From the NCBI GenBank assembly GCA_030247855.1, contig JAPDRN010000012.1:403274-467273 (forward strand): a stretch of 64,000 nucleotides of DNA, written 5' to 3'. A model generated the notes under the pieces. That model was not told the origin of the DNA and made no database searches. It worked only from the letters and a program-made list of their open reading frames with translations. Below are positions 1-9,916 of this stretch, one piece after another. The DNA comes from Knufia peltigerae. Taxonomy: Eukaryota > Ascomycota > Eurotiomycetes > Chaetothyriales > Trichomeriaceae. A program made the position numbers and the translations under genes. How positions within the stretch are numbered: the stretch's first letter is position 1; each line of letters starts with the position of its first letter.

Positions 1-187
1 TATTGCAAAATCAAACACAGTGACACCCTGGTACTCTTTGTTGGCTATAGTAAGGGTATAATCCTCGTATGACCTGGTCAGCGTGCGAAATGCAGGCTCG
101 TAATGTTGAAAAGTACAGAAACATATTCTCCGTACACGAGATAGCAATCTATATTTACCCCCAGCCATCGTATTGAATCAACACAAT

Positions 188-1804
188 CTATGGGTGAGCG
201 TCAAATACCTTTTGTCCCCGGTACCAAGTTTGCTGTACCTTGGCATTCAACAAGTTCTCGGGTTCCCAATCCCCATCGAGTACAACCAAGTCTGCCGACA
301 TACCTTCCGCAAGGCTGCCGGTCCAGGTTTCGGCAAATCTAGAAAAGGCTGCATTTATTGTTGCTGCCTTGACAGCAGTGGCCATAGGAACGGCAAACTC
401 CGGGTTAGTTCGATCCGGTAAGGAGGGATTGATAGTCGATCGTCTTGTCGTGGCATGGTAGAGATTGGGCAGAGGAGGATGAGCAGCCGTAGGAACGTCA
501 GTCCCGAATGCCAGACGAGCCCCTGACTCATGGAATTCCCGATATGCAAATGCTCGCTTGCACCGATGTTCTCCTATCATATCTGGCCAAGCTGCCATCA
601 AAACAGGATCTGAATGCACCGGTTGCACTGAAGCAATAATGCCCAACTGGCCCAGCCTTTTCGCGCTTTCTTCGGAAGCAAGTTCCAAATGTTCGATACG
701 GTGTCGCCGTGTTGGATTGCCCAAGCTAGCGTAAGCATCAATGATCTGGCTAATGGCTTTATCACCGATAGCATGCACAGCACATTGTAGACCTGCGGCG
801 TCTGCGAGTTGGACGACCTTTTTCAACTTCTCTGCAGACCAAATGGGTTCTGTGGGATCGGATTGGCCTCCATATGGCTGGCTCAGGGCAGCAGTACATC
901 CATCAACAGTGCCGTCCACCATGATCTTGATCCCGTTGATACAGAACCTGGGTGATGTTGAAGGGTGGTACTGCTTATGCATCGCGATTGCTTCGTCCAG
1001 GCGGCGCTGGATGTCCTCGTCGTTGTCGGAATACGAGATCATCCAATGCGCTGCAATATGCAGAGGCATCTCATTGTGCTCTCTATATTTTCGGAGGCCT
1101 TCCCACTGTGCCTTGTCCATCGCCATATCAACGACACCAGTACATCCAGCTTCACTGTACGTTTCAACGGCTCGTTGGAGAGCCACACGCTTATCATCTT
1201 CATTCAAGTTCTGTACGAGGAAGGGAATGACGATACCATGATATGCACTCTCCATGAGCAATCCACTGGCAGCCCCTTTCTCATCTCTGCAGATTGTCCC
1301 TCCTGGAGGGTTTTCCATTGATGCCACATTCAACTCCAGGAGAGCAGCGGTGTTGCACCACACCGAGTGTTGGTCCATGGCCTCGATGTAGATTGGTCGT
1401 GGGTCGATATCGTCCAGCATCGATGCCAAAGCCTTTCCATCCGTAGTCCCTTGGATCCAGCCTTTGACTGAGATCCGAATGGCAGATGGATTTGACTGCG
1501 CGTATTCCGCGATCTTCGAACGGACATCTGCAAACGATTTGCATGTTACGATGTTGAGTTTCCCTAATCCCAGTCCGAATGCTAGAAGGTGAACATGGCT
1601 ATCGATGAAACCTGGAGTTATTATCTTGTCGTTCAGATCAATTTCGCTTGCCCCTTGAGCTCTGGCCTGAGTAAGAGCATCATCCTCGCCACTACCAATT
1701 TTCCGAATCACTCCCTGTGACATCAGGATGTAGCCACGATGCAGTTCCTCACACCCCTGCGACGAAGTGAAGATCCGAGCATTCTTGAGAATTGTGGTCT
1801 CCAT
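188..1804 (-). CDS. YtcJ-type amidohydrolase (amidohydrolase family 3)
   Basis: A single uninterrupted 538-residue reading frame. The N-terminal beta-sandwich is followed by the metal-binding GFIDSHVHL motif (about residue 65). Further family motifs are a central INGIKIMVDGT (probable bridging lysine), HAIGDKA, HRIEHLE and a C-terminal FGTDVPTA, in the order expected for the YtcJ/exoenzyme-regulator-like amidohydrolases, with normal family length. These enzymes hydrolyse amide or related bonds using one or two divalent metals; the substrate cannot be read from sequence. No signal peptide or membrane segment is seen, so a cytosolic location is likely. The start is the first ATG of the frame. 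It lies next to an MFS permease and a Zn2Cys6 regulator, suggesting import and hydrolysis of an amide-containing compound (inference). Confidence 0.93.
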   Translation of the reverse strand: METTILKNARIFTSSQGCEELHRGYILMSQGVIRKIGSGEDDALTQARAQGASEIDLNDKIITPGFIDSHVHLLAFGLGLGKLNIVTCKSFADVRSKIAEYAQSNPSAIRISVKGWIQGTTDGKALASMLDDIDPRPIYIEAMDQHSVWCNTAALLELNVASMENPPGGTICRDEKGAASGLLMESAYHGIVIPFLVQNLNEDDKRVALQRAVETYSEAGCTGVVDMAMDKAQWEGLRKYREHNEMPLHIAAHWMISYSDNDEDIQRRLDEAIAMHKQYHPSTSPRFCINGIKIMVDGTVDGCTAALSQPYGGQSDPTEPIWSAEKLKKVVQLADAAGLQCAVHAIGDKAISQIIDAYASLGNPTRRHRIEHLELASEESAKRLGQLGIIASVQPVHSDPVLMAAWPDMIGEHRCKRAFAYREFHESGARLAFGTDVPTAAHPPLPNLYHATTRRSTINPSLPDRTNPEFAVPMATAVKAATINAAFSRFAETWTGSLAEGMSADLVVLDGDWEPENLLNAKVQQTWYRGQKVFDAHP

Positions 1805-2316
1805 CTTGAAGTGGGTGGCCTAGATGAGATCCGTGTCCAAGCAGCTGTGAGCCAGCCCCAACCAGCCTGTAAAAGTTCTGAAATGTCCCGCCAATGCCGG
1901 TCTGAAGTTATGTGTATCATTCACTCTGAGCCTGGGAGAACTTTTCGTATTTTCAACACCTTGGCTTTTACCCTGCGAGCTTACATATCATCCATCACCA
2001 GCGACCGGAAAAGAAGGAGTCTCATCGCTGGTGGAGCTGCGTGCAGGTGCCCCAGCAATCTGCGGAATTTGACGCAACTGGTTGAACATCGGGATGAATC
2101 GGCGGGGCTCAGATCGTGCGAGTGGGGGCAATGCGCAGGGAGAAGAGCTTAAAACCTACGATTTTTTGCCTCCCCAAGTACTTCAAGTTATCTCATTGCC
2201 GTTGGCAACTTTGATATCTTTATTATTCATAGCAACTACACAGTAACAAAGTCCGGGTTAGGTGACACGATAGGGAGAAAGGACCGGATCTTTATCAATT
2301 TCAGCTCTCTGTCTTT
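1805..2316. other. Intergenic, promoter side of the amidohydrolase
   Basis: Lies between the amidohydrolase start and the MFS stop, both on the minus strand, so it should hold the amidohydrolase promoter and the MFS 3' UTR. I see no coding sequence or clear repeat. Confidence 0.6.
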
Positions 2317-4243
2317 CTAGGCTACACTGGTAGACGCTGCCATTCCCTCATCAGGCTGATGGCGAGCGTAGTGGCTGTACTTGATGGCAGTTTTGATACG
2401 AAAGTGCTTCCCCCATTTAAGAAAAATAAGGCTTCCCAACATAATGACCGCATCGATAACAGCGACCGTTATGAAGACATTAGAGAGTCCTACACCCTTA
2501 ATCCAAGGAGTCAGAGCAAAAACAAAGATTGTTGGAAAGAGATTCTTGACAAAAGTGACTGCAACCAGACAGTCGGCGATGATCTAGAATTTCGCGTGTC
2601 AGAATATTCTCTCCAAATAGGAAAAATAATAAGACAGAATAGCAACTTACCAAACCATATGCATCGGCCAGATAAGTGTACGACATGCTGACAACGGCAG
2701 TAGCACCGAAACCTGTCAGTCCCGTGCCCACCGCAATTACTTCCCATGCAAGTCCTTTGTCCATTGCAATACCAGTTATCAAGACTCCAGAAACCAAAAA
2801 CGGTATTGACGCCAGAATGAGGTACAGGCGCATCTCCGGCTCGTAGATACCCTTGTTTGACTTGGATAGCCGGATAATGGTCCAGTCACTCAGAGGTCCA
2901 CATATCAGAGCTCCGAGCAAGATACCAATGAATCCTGGCAGTCCCATCAAGCCAAGTTGTGAGGCGTTAAAACTGTACGGAGGAAGCGTAATATAGACTG
3001 AGAGAGCTGTGACCGATATGATGGATGCGGATGTCATCGCACCCTGCAGGAGTGCCATGTAGAAGACGGCAGGAATAGAGGTCAACACCTGAGCAGGCTG
3101 GTAGCAATGTTTGAGGAAGTATCTGAAAGGGATCGGGGAGGTTGACCACAGGCTAAGTTTTTGGTAGTATGACTTCCGTCGAGGTCCGGTCGTGTCCAGA
3201 TCGGTGATGATGGAATTTGCTCCACGACTTTGCACAGTGTCAAGTAATACAGGCTGTTTCTGGTCTGACTCCTGAAAGTCCAGTCCTTTCGTCGAGGGGT
3301 CAACCTGATCCCTGGAGTCTGTGTTCTGGACGCCGTCTATGGTGGCGCGATCGTATCGGGTTTCCTCGTAAAAAAATGTGAATGCGAGCAACAAGATGCC
3401 TAGTAGTATGGCAATCCACCACCATACCCAACGCCAACCCTCAGAAACAGTAACGTAGCCTGCTGCAAGAGGGGCCAGAGATGCGCCGACGTTGAGCATC
3501 CAGACATAGAAACTGTTCATGCGACCTCGTTGGTGTACAAAGAAAATGTCGACGATGGTCATCTGAACCATGACTTCGCATAAGGCTCCGACGAAGTTGC
3601 TGATGAGGTTGACAAGCATCAGGTCGGCAACATTGTGGATTCTGGCAGACCATACGCTCATGCCCACTTGAACCAAGAGACTGAGGATGTAAACGGGGCG
3701 TCGGCCAAACTTCAAGGCAAACGGAATAAGGGCTAGACCACCAATACAGAGAGTACCGCAGCCAACAGCGTAGCTGTCGTTGAGGATAGCATAGCTAAAC
3801 CCGAGTTCCAAGTTCATTGGGGTCCATGTCACAGTTGCAGAATTTAGTCTGAAGAGAATATTACTGTCAGGGGCCTTTGGTGCTATTTCAGAGAGGGGGA
3901 TGATAGAAGACACCTACAGTGCGAAGACGAGCAGGGCATAGAACGAGACCAGCACAAGGTTCAGATATTTCTGCCATGACGGCCAGTTCTGTCAACGGTC
4001 AATATGACAAACGGTGATGTGATATCGGAAGCAATCCAAGCTTACCAGAGGGTCATTAGGATCTGAGGATGGTTTTGGCTGTAGAATGATTTCTCCTTTG
4101 GTTGATCGATGGAAGTCTGAAGCCGACGGTCAGCTCAGAGCACGCCAGGACCCTGGTGTTCAAACGTGATACTTGCCTTCGATGCTGATAGTTCCAGGTG
4201 GCCATGCCGGATTGACGCTCTGGGTGGCTGTAGTCTCGGCCAT
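2317..4243 (-). CDS. MFS permease, DHA1-like (12 TM), five exons
   Basis: Exons read on the minus strand are about 4243-4177, 4116-4046, 3988-3918, 3848-2651 and 2583-2317, giving about 557 residues. The N-terminus carries a cytoplasmic stretch ending SSDPNDPLNW, typical of fungal DHA1 (HOL1/polyamine-like) permeases, followed by twelve hydrophobic segments, the loop-2 motif FGRRP and a long hydrophilic central loop. The first intron (4176-4117) appears to use a GC donor (GCAAGT); reading it this way restores the family-like frame into the GEIILQPKPSS stretch. The last intron (2650-2584) lies after ADAYGL. It is divergent from the Zn2Cys6 gene at 4809 and close to the amidohydrolase, so it may import that enzyme's substrate. 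The specific cargo is unknown. Confidence 0.88.
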
Positions 4244-4808
4244 GTTGTTTATTCTTGAGGTGGTGATCAAGTTGACGAGAGAAGCACTCAAGAGTACGAG
4301 ATCTGAGAGAGCGATTCAATCATTTATACATTTACATTCAAGGCATATCATATACTTCATCCTCATCGGCATATCCATGTCTCGTTGATTTCGGAGTGGA
4401 GAAGTCTATCTATCATGGATCGAATTGCTGGGCTTTGTTAGGGCTAAGCAACCGAAATCCAACCACGGACAGGGCCTGAGGAGACCTAGAACCACATTTG
4501 GCATTGGTCTCATGCGCAATGTGTCGCCATTGGTGTAACAGGGCGGGGGAGGGGACGATAAGGGCTCGCGAACAAGCCAAGCTCAGTTGTCAGACCGAGA
4601 TCTCTCAAGTGCCACGCACGCTCCACGTCCCTGAGTTGGAGACAAGACCTTTCTCACTCTTTGCGAAACATCAAGCTTAGGAGTGACAGTTGCAACTTCA
4701 CATCCAAAACAATTGCGTACAAGAAAATATCGGCACTTCGCAACGGAATTATACTCTCTGAGATACTGGCCACTGCATGGGCCCCACTAACAAGACGTTG
4801 ACCATGTG
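4244..4808. promoter_or_regulatory. Shared divergent promoter region (MFS / Zn2Cys6)
   Basis: 565 bases separate the divergent starts of the MFS permease (4243, minus) and the zinc-cluster regulator (4809, plus). No reading frame here looks coding. The arrangement suggests shared or mutual regulation. No specific operator was identified. Confidence 0.45.
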
Positions 4809-6484
4809 ATGGATGGGGCTGAATTGGCCATAAAAAAATATCGCAGTCCCCGTCGTCGCCCTGCCCATCTGCGGACGAAAACAGGCTGCCTTCCTTGTAG
4901 GACACTCGTGCTTATGATAACCATTTCTGACTAGGTATTTAGGTAGGAAGCACAAGCGAAAATGCGATGAGCTCAAGCCAATCTGTCATAATTGCTCCGT
5001 CTCGAGAAAATCGATCTGCACCTGGCCTATAACCAAGGCCAATGACGACAAGGCAGATGCTGCGGATTCAGAATGTACAACACTCAGCGAAGACGAACTG
5101 GACAGCAGTCTAGGAGCAGTCGTGCCGTGGAATATGCGACAGACTTCGGATTCACCGAGCCGAACGATCGAAGATACTCCTGTAGTGATCCTTGAGGACG
5201 TTCCTACTAAATTGGGATTCCATGGACTTGGATCTTATGGCATCAATAGCTGTCGCAACAGTACAGATTCTGTTTTGTTTGATTTCATGCGCCATGTCTT
5301 TATTCCACAGCTCATACGACCAGCAAGCGATCAACCGAATTTGCAATCGTTGATGCGAGACTGTATACAACTTGGTCTACGTCAGCCGTTCTTTCTGAGT
5401 GCATTATTAGCTTGTTCAGGCGCCGAAATGCGGGAGAATGAGCGCGTGTATCGCCCACTCGCGGAAATGTACTATGCAGCAGCAGTTACTGGCCTTCGCA
5501 ATTTTCTAGTCAACGAATTTTCTGAGGATACCGAGGTCACTGCTTTGCGTACAACAATTTTTCTTTTGATATACGAGGTAAGTCGGCCTTCATGCTCAGC
5601 AGACTATCGTTTACATCACCTTGATCAGAATTAACGGTTATGGTCAGCGAACTCGTACACATTTCTCCCCAGATCTAGAGACTCATTTACAGGGAGCGGC
5701 CGCATTGCTCCGAGCCCTGATCGTCAATGACACATTGCGCCTTTCATTGCGCGGACAAGATGACATTAAAAGGTCACTTCTCGAATCGTTCATTTTCCAT
5801 GCAGCGACCAGCATTCCGTTTCAAGCAGGCGTTCGTCAATCCAAGACTATCGATGAAGCATTTGCACTGGCTCAGAATTGCCTGGAAATACAGACACTGA
5901 ACGAATCGTGTCTCCAGCGGTCCTCGCCCGTTCTCGGAGCGCCTCCAGAATTGTTCAGACTTGTTCGTCAAGTCGGGCTTTTGTACCAATCGTCCCAACA
6001 AGGGCCTGTTGATCTGGTTGAATGCTACCAACTTGAGAGGGAACTGATGAGATGGGATTGCAGTAGAATCCAAGACATCTGCTCATCAGTCTCAATTGAG
6101 GATGGTCACACACGGAACAACCTCGGGAGCTCGTGTTCAGGCAGAGGTCATGAGGATGTGCTTCTTTTGGGACCTCGAATCTATCATCTCGCATCTCGAA
6201 TCCTGATCAGAGAGGTTATCAACACACAAAGAGGCAAGCTTGAATGCTCCGCTGATGATCTGGTCTCAGAGGCACTGCATCTTATCGATCGTTTACAACC
6301 TTCGTTGGATTATTTCGCAGACTACTACTCTTGGCCCTTCTTCGCCGTCGGCGTTTGCACCACTGACCACCACGCACGTCAATGTCTCATGAACAAAATT
6401 CTCGCTTTCTGGGAGACAACCAAAAATGGGACCATGCAACGCCTGAAAGGGTTGCTCACAGGGGTTTGGGGATGGTGCTGGTAG
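4809..6484 (+). CDS. Zn(II)2Cys6 transcription factor with fungal-specific domain
   Basis: Three exons are inferred: 4809-4896, 4943-5577 and 5648-6484, giving about 519 residues. The 46-nt first intron splits the second cysteine codon. Splicing it yields a complete zinc cluster, GCLPC then RKHKRKCDELKPIC then HNC, preceded by a basic stretch rich in Arg. The second intron follows LLIYE and resumes at RTRTHFSPDL. The middle and C-terminal regions match the fungal-specific TF domain layout (regions such as LETHLQGAAALL). It should act in the nucleus on CGG-type sites. It is divergent from the MFS gene and tail-to-tail with the ABC transporter. It is the best candidate regulator of the amidohydrolase/MFS unit (inference). 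Confidence 0.87.
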
Positions 6485-6536
6485 TCTCTACTGGAGATCC
6501 GATTCCGTTCTGCCACATTCTTGGACATCCTGGAGT

Positions 6537-9005
6537 CTAGTCGATCAGAGACTGGGACTGCTTCATCCATAACTCCTTATACCGATATCCGTTCTGGAGA
6601 AGCTGTTGGTGTGTTCCTTGCTCGATAATACGGCCTTGATCGATCACGAGGACGACATCGGCGTCAACGACGGTGGAAAGGCGATGAGCAATGACAAAGG
6701 TGGTTCTTCGGTTGGTGAGGTTATGTAAGGCAGTTTGAATCTTCGACTCGGTGATGGTGTCAATGGCCGAAGTCGCCTCGTCCAGAAGGACAATTTTGGG
6801 CCTTTTCAACAAGACTCGAGCGATCGAAAGACGCTGCATCTCACCACCCGACAGCTTGATCCCACGCTCGCCGACTTTTGTGTGGTATCCTTGACTGAAA
6901 GTGAGAATCTTGTCGTGGATGGCTGCAGCCCTACATGCTTCAAAGACCTCCTCATCAGTCGCATCCAATCGTGCATAGCGAACATTGTCCAAGACGGTCG
7001 TATTGAAAAGGACCGTCTCTTGTGGCACAACGCCAAAGACTTCCCTCAAGGAATCCTGGGTGACATGTCGAACGTCCTGTCCGTCGATCAGAATCCTGCC
7101 GGAATTGACATCGTAGAAGCGCATGAGCAGTTTCAGGATTGTCGATTTGCCACTTCCTGTCTCTCCTATCAGGGCAATCTTCTGACCCGGCAATGCTTGA
7201 AAGCTGAAATGATCCAACGCCAACCTGTCCTTGTGGTATCCGAATCCAACATCATCGAATTCGACTTTGCCTGCGCTGACATCAATCCGCCTCGCCCCTT
7301 CAATATCTTGGACCGTCGGAGTTGATTTGAAGAGTTGCAAGAGTCTCTCGGCGTCGATCAGGTCGGTTGTCAATTGGCGGTAGCTGTGACCCATCACCAT
7401 GAGTGGCATAGTGATGGTGTACCAGTAACTTTCCACCGCGATCACGGTCCCAATCGCTGCTAGTCCTTGTGACACTCGATGAGCGGCGAGGAGGATGACA
7501 CCAATCTTCCCAGCCTGTTCGCAGAATTCTTGTGCTCCATAAAGGTAGATATAACTGTCATTACTGCGGAGATCAGCTTCGGCGATTCCTTTTAGGACCC
7601 TGGAAAGCCGGGCCTTTTCGTAGCCTCTTCGATTGAAGTACGACACGATGGGCCAGTGGCTGATGGTCTCGTACAGGATTTTGCTCTGGTCGCGTTCCCG
7701 TGCAGAGAGGTCTCTTCGGGAGGCGTTGACGAAAATGGTGATGTACGCTGTGAGGAAAGTGAAAGCAACGGCGACCGCCAGAACCAGAAGCACAGCATAC
7801 CCATCAAGAAGGTACGCCACATACCAAAGGGCAATGAAAACATCCAGCACCCCGGGGACCACCTCCAAGACAACAATCTGAAGCAAGGAATTCAAAGAAG
7901 TTGCCTGGTCGAGGGCCTTGATGATCTCCCCAGAATCCTTTTCATCGTGAAAATCCATCGAGAGACGCATGACATGGTCAAAGGCAGCGACCACTAGCCT
8001 CTGGAATGACCACATGGAGATGCGTCGCTCAATCATCTGGTTCAGAGCCCCGAAGCCTGTGGAGTCCGCGGCCAAAAGTCCGAAGAGCCCGTACAGACCG
8101 ACGTCCAACCACGGGATCCTTCGCTCGGCCGTGAGCCTGTTGATGATTATTCCTAGCTGTCTCGGGGCCAGGACATTCAAGGCTCTGGTAAGTAGGATGT
8201 TGACAATCAAAACAAGGATAGCCAGGGTCAGTCGGGTATTGCCTGAAGGCCAAATATATTGCCAGAAAATGCCAAATTCTTTCAGATAACCAACCCAGCC
8301 TCCGGAGCTCTTCAGCCTCTTCTGCTGAATCTCCTTCAGTTCTCTATCCGACTCGTCATCGTCATCACTGTCCGACTCATATCCAGAAATCGTGTCGCTG
8401 TCCGAAGACCTGTCGGTTTTTGAGTAGGATGGGTTCGTATTCTGCTGTGTCGCCTCGGAGGACCAAGATGGCGACATCAATGGTCTTGTCTCGTCTGTGT
8501 CATCCGCGTCGTCCCTCGGTGCTGACTGGCATCTACCCGAAGCCAGGCCAAGAACCGAGAGACCGGCCATGAGAACGAGTGAAAATATCTGGACAGCAAG
8601 ACTTGGCCAGTACAACTGTGAAGTGGTGAGAGAAAGGCCGGTGTAGGTTATTTCCAGAACAAGTGTCAAGACCCATGCCGGGAGATAATGTCGCGAAATT
8701 GGAGATGGGGTTTGGGCTAGGCTCAGAGACAGCGTCGTCCATAGCAAAACTTCCGCAAGCATATGAATGTGGGCATCTTTGCGGAACTCGACACCTGGAA
8801 GTACCTCAAGGACGGATTGAGTCAGATAGGCGACCGCTATGGTCCAGCTGAGCCAAAGCGCTGGCCCTCGCCATAATCTGTGCCGCTGCTCTTCATTGAT
8901 GCTCGTGGCCTGACAAGCAAAGTAGATATTAAAACCGATAAAACATACTGCAGAAAGAATTGGCGATGCATAGCGAAAGACAGTGAGTACTAGGCCGGCC
9001 GACAT
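6537..9005 (-). CDS. HMT1/ABCB6-type half ABC transporter
   Basis: Intronless, 822 residues. An N-terminal extra membrane domain of about five segments (residues 1-155) is followed by an acidic Asp/Ser-rich linker (about 165-230), a six-segment ABC membrane domain (about 255-540) and one nucleotide-binding domain. Walker A GETGSGKST is near residue 614, the signature LSGGEMQRLS near 718, Walker B IVLLDEATSA follows, and the H-loop is in TFVIAHRLST. This layout (TMD0-TMD-NBD) is that of vacuolar heavy-metal tolerance proteins and mammalian ABCB6, which move glutathione- or phytochelatin-complexed metals or porphyrin-like compounds. A vacuolar location is inferred from the family. All catalytic motifs are intact. 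Confidence 0.93.
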   Translation of the reverse strand: MSAGLVLTVFRYASPILSAVCFIGFNIYFACQATSINEEQRHRLWRGPALWLSWTIAVAYLTQSVLEVLPGVEFRKDAHIHMLAEVLLWTTLSLSLAQTPSPISRHYLPAWVLTLVLEITYTGLSLTTSQLYWPSLAVQIFSLVLMAGLSVLGLASGRCQSAPRDDADDTDETRPLMSPSWSSEATQQNTNPSYSKTDRSSDSDTISGYESDSDDDDESDRELKEIQQKRLKSSGGWVGYLKEFGIFWQYIWPSGNTRLTLAILVLIVNILLTRALNVLAPRQLGIIINRLTAERRIPWLDVGLYGLFGLLAADSTGFGALNQMIERRISMWSFQRLVVAAFDHVMRLSMDFHDEKDSGEIIKALDQATSLNSLLQIVVLEVVPGVLDVFIALWYVAYLLDGYAVLLVLAVAVAFTFLTAYITIFVNASRRDLSARERDQSKILYETISHWPIVSYFNRRGYEKARLSRVLKGIAEADLRSNDSYIYLYGAQEFCEQAGKIGVILLAAHRVSQGLAAIGTVIAVESYWYTITMPLMVMGHSYRQLTTDLIDAERLLQLFKSTPTVQDIEGARRIDVSAGKVEFDDVGFGYHKDRLALDHFSFQALPGQKIALIGETGSGKSTILKLLMRFYDVNSGRILIDGQDVRHVTQDSLREVFGVVPQETVLFNTTVLDNVRYARLDATDEEVFEACRAAAIHDKILTFSQGYHTKVGERGIKLSGGEMQRLSIARVLLKRPKIVLLDEATSAIDTITESKIQTALHNLTNRRTTFVIAHRLSTVVDADVVLVIDQGRIIEQGTHQQLLQNGYRYKELWMKQSQSLID

Positions 9006-9916
9006 GATGTGCTGTAAAAGAGCTCAGAATGAAAACGCTAACGTCGATATGCAAAATAGCGATATGCAAAACAGCGGAGGTTTTAGAAGCCAAGTAAAAA
9101 AGCTGGAGAAAAAAAGAGGTCCAAGTATCATGACATCCGATGAAGACATGTTATACAATAATACTGTGCTGGAGTGTGTGTAGCAAAAGCGACCCTCCTG
9201 TGCCGAGATGAATGACGACCGACGCCCCTGACATCAACCGCCACATGTGAAAACGCTGTGGCCTTATACAGTGACTCACCGGTGGCTTTTTAGCCGTGTT
9301 CGTAGGGGCAACGAAGGGCTGAGTTTTCAGCCTAACCATGATCTTTGACTCCCAGCCTTGTACGTTTTAACAACCGGCCTGGACAATTGGGGGAATAAAT
9401 GCTCTGAGCGTGCTCAATTCAGAAAAATTACCAGTGGTGACGCGTTAAGGATTTTTGGGTAAGGCCAGTGCGTCCCACCACAATCACCTCTTATTACATA
9501 TGTGCGCGTACCGTATTTCTTTGTGCACCGGTTGGAAAGCCTGGAAGGTGGCGGCGAAGCGCCTGGACTCATGAAATATTAGGCTCTCGGAGCTTGCGCC
9601 TCCTAGGCCAAAAAAATCGAACATCCCTGCAGATCCCGCCTGTAGATGATTTGCTGGTCTCCTCTGGGCTGCTCGTATTGGCGGTCTACATCCCGTTTCA
9701 CTTGACCTCATGCGGTAATAATAGCCCTCACAAGTCAGAGGCAGCTCGTAATAATCCCTTATCAAAGGTGTTGATTGGGATTCGGAATGATGACATCCTT
9801 CATTGAAGATATCAGTTGTCATACGAGGGGGCAAGTTTAGATTTTGAAAAGATAGCAAATGTGGTTTCTCTTGCCTTGTTCTACCCAGATACGGATCCCC
9901 ATCATACTGTACATTT
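9006..9916. other. Intergenic with a 15-bp tandem duplication
   Basis: This lies upstream of the ABC transporter and downstream of the S41 peptidase gene (both minus strand). A short direct repeat (unit GATATGCAAAA plus four bases, twice) sits at about 9046-9075, roughly 40-70 bases upstream of the ABC start. No further gene is recognised. Confidence 0.5.
9046..9075. repeat. 15-bp direct repeat, two copies, ABC promoter
   Basis: Two adjacent near-identical 15-base units beginning GATATGCAAAA, ending TAGC and CAGC. They lie just upstream of the ABC transporter start on the opposite strand. They contain ATGCAAA octamer-like cores; function unknown. Confidence 0.6.

Noticed and set aside
741..1321. 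Overlapping frames opposite the amidohydrolase
   Set aside because: They are antisense shadows of a well-supported gene with conserved motifs.
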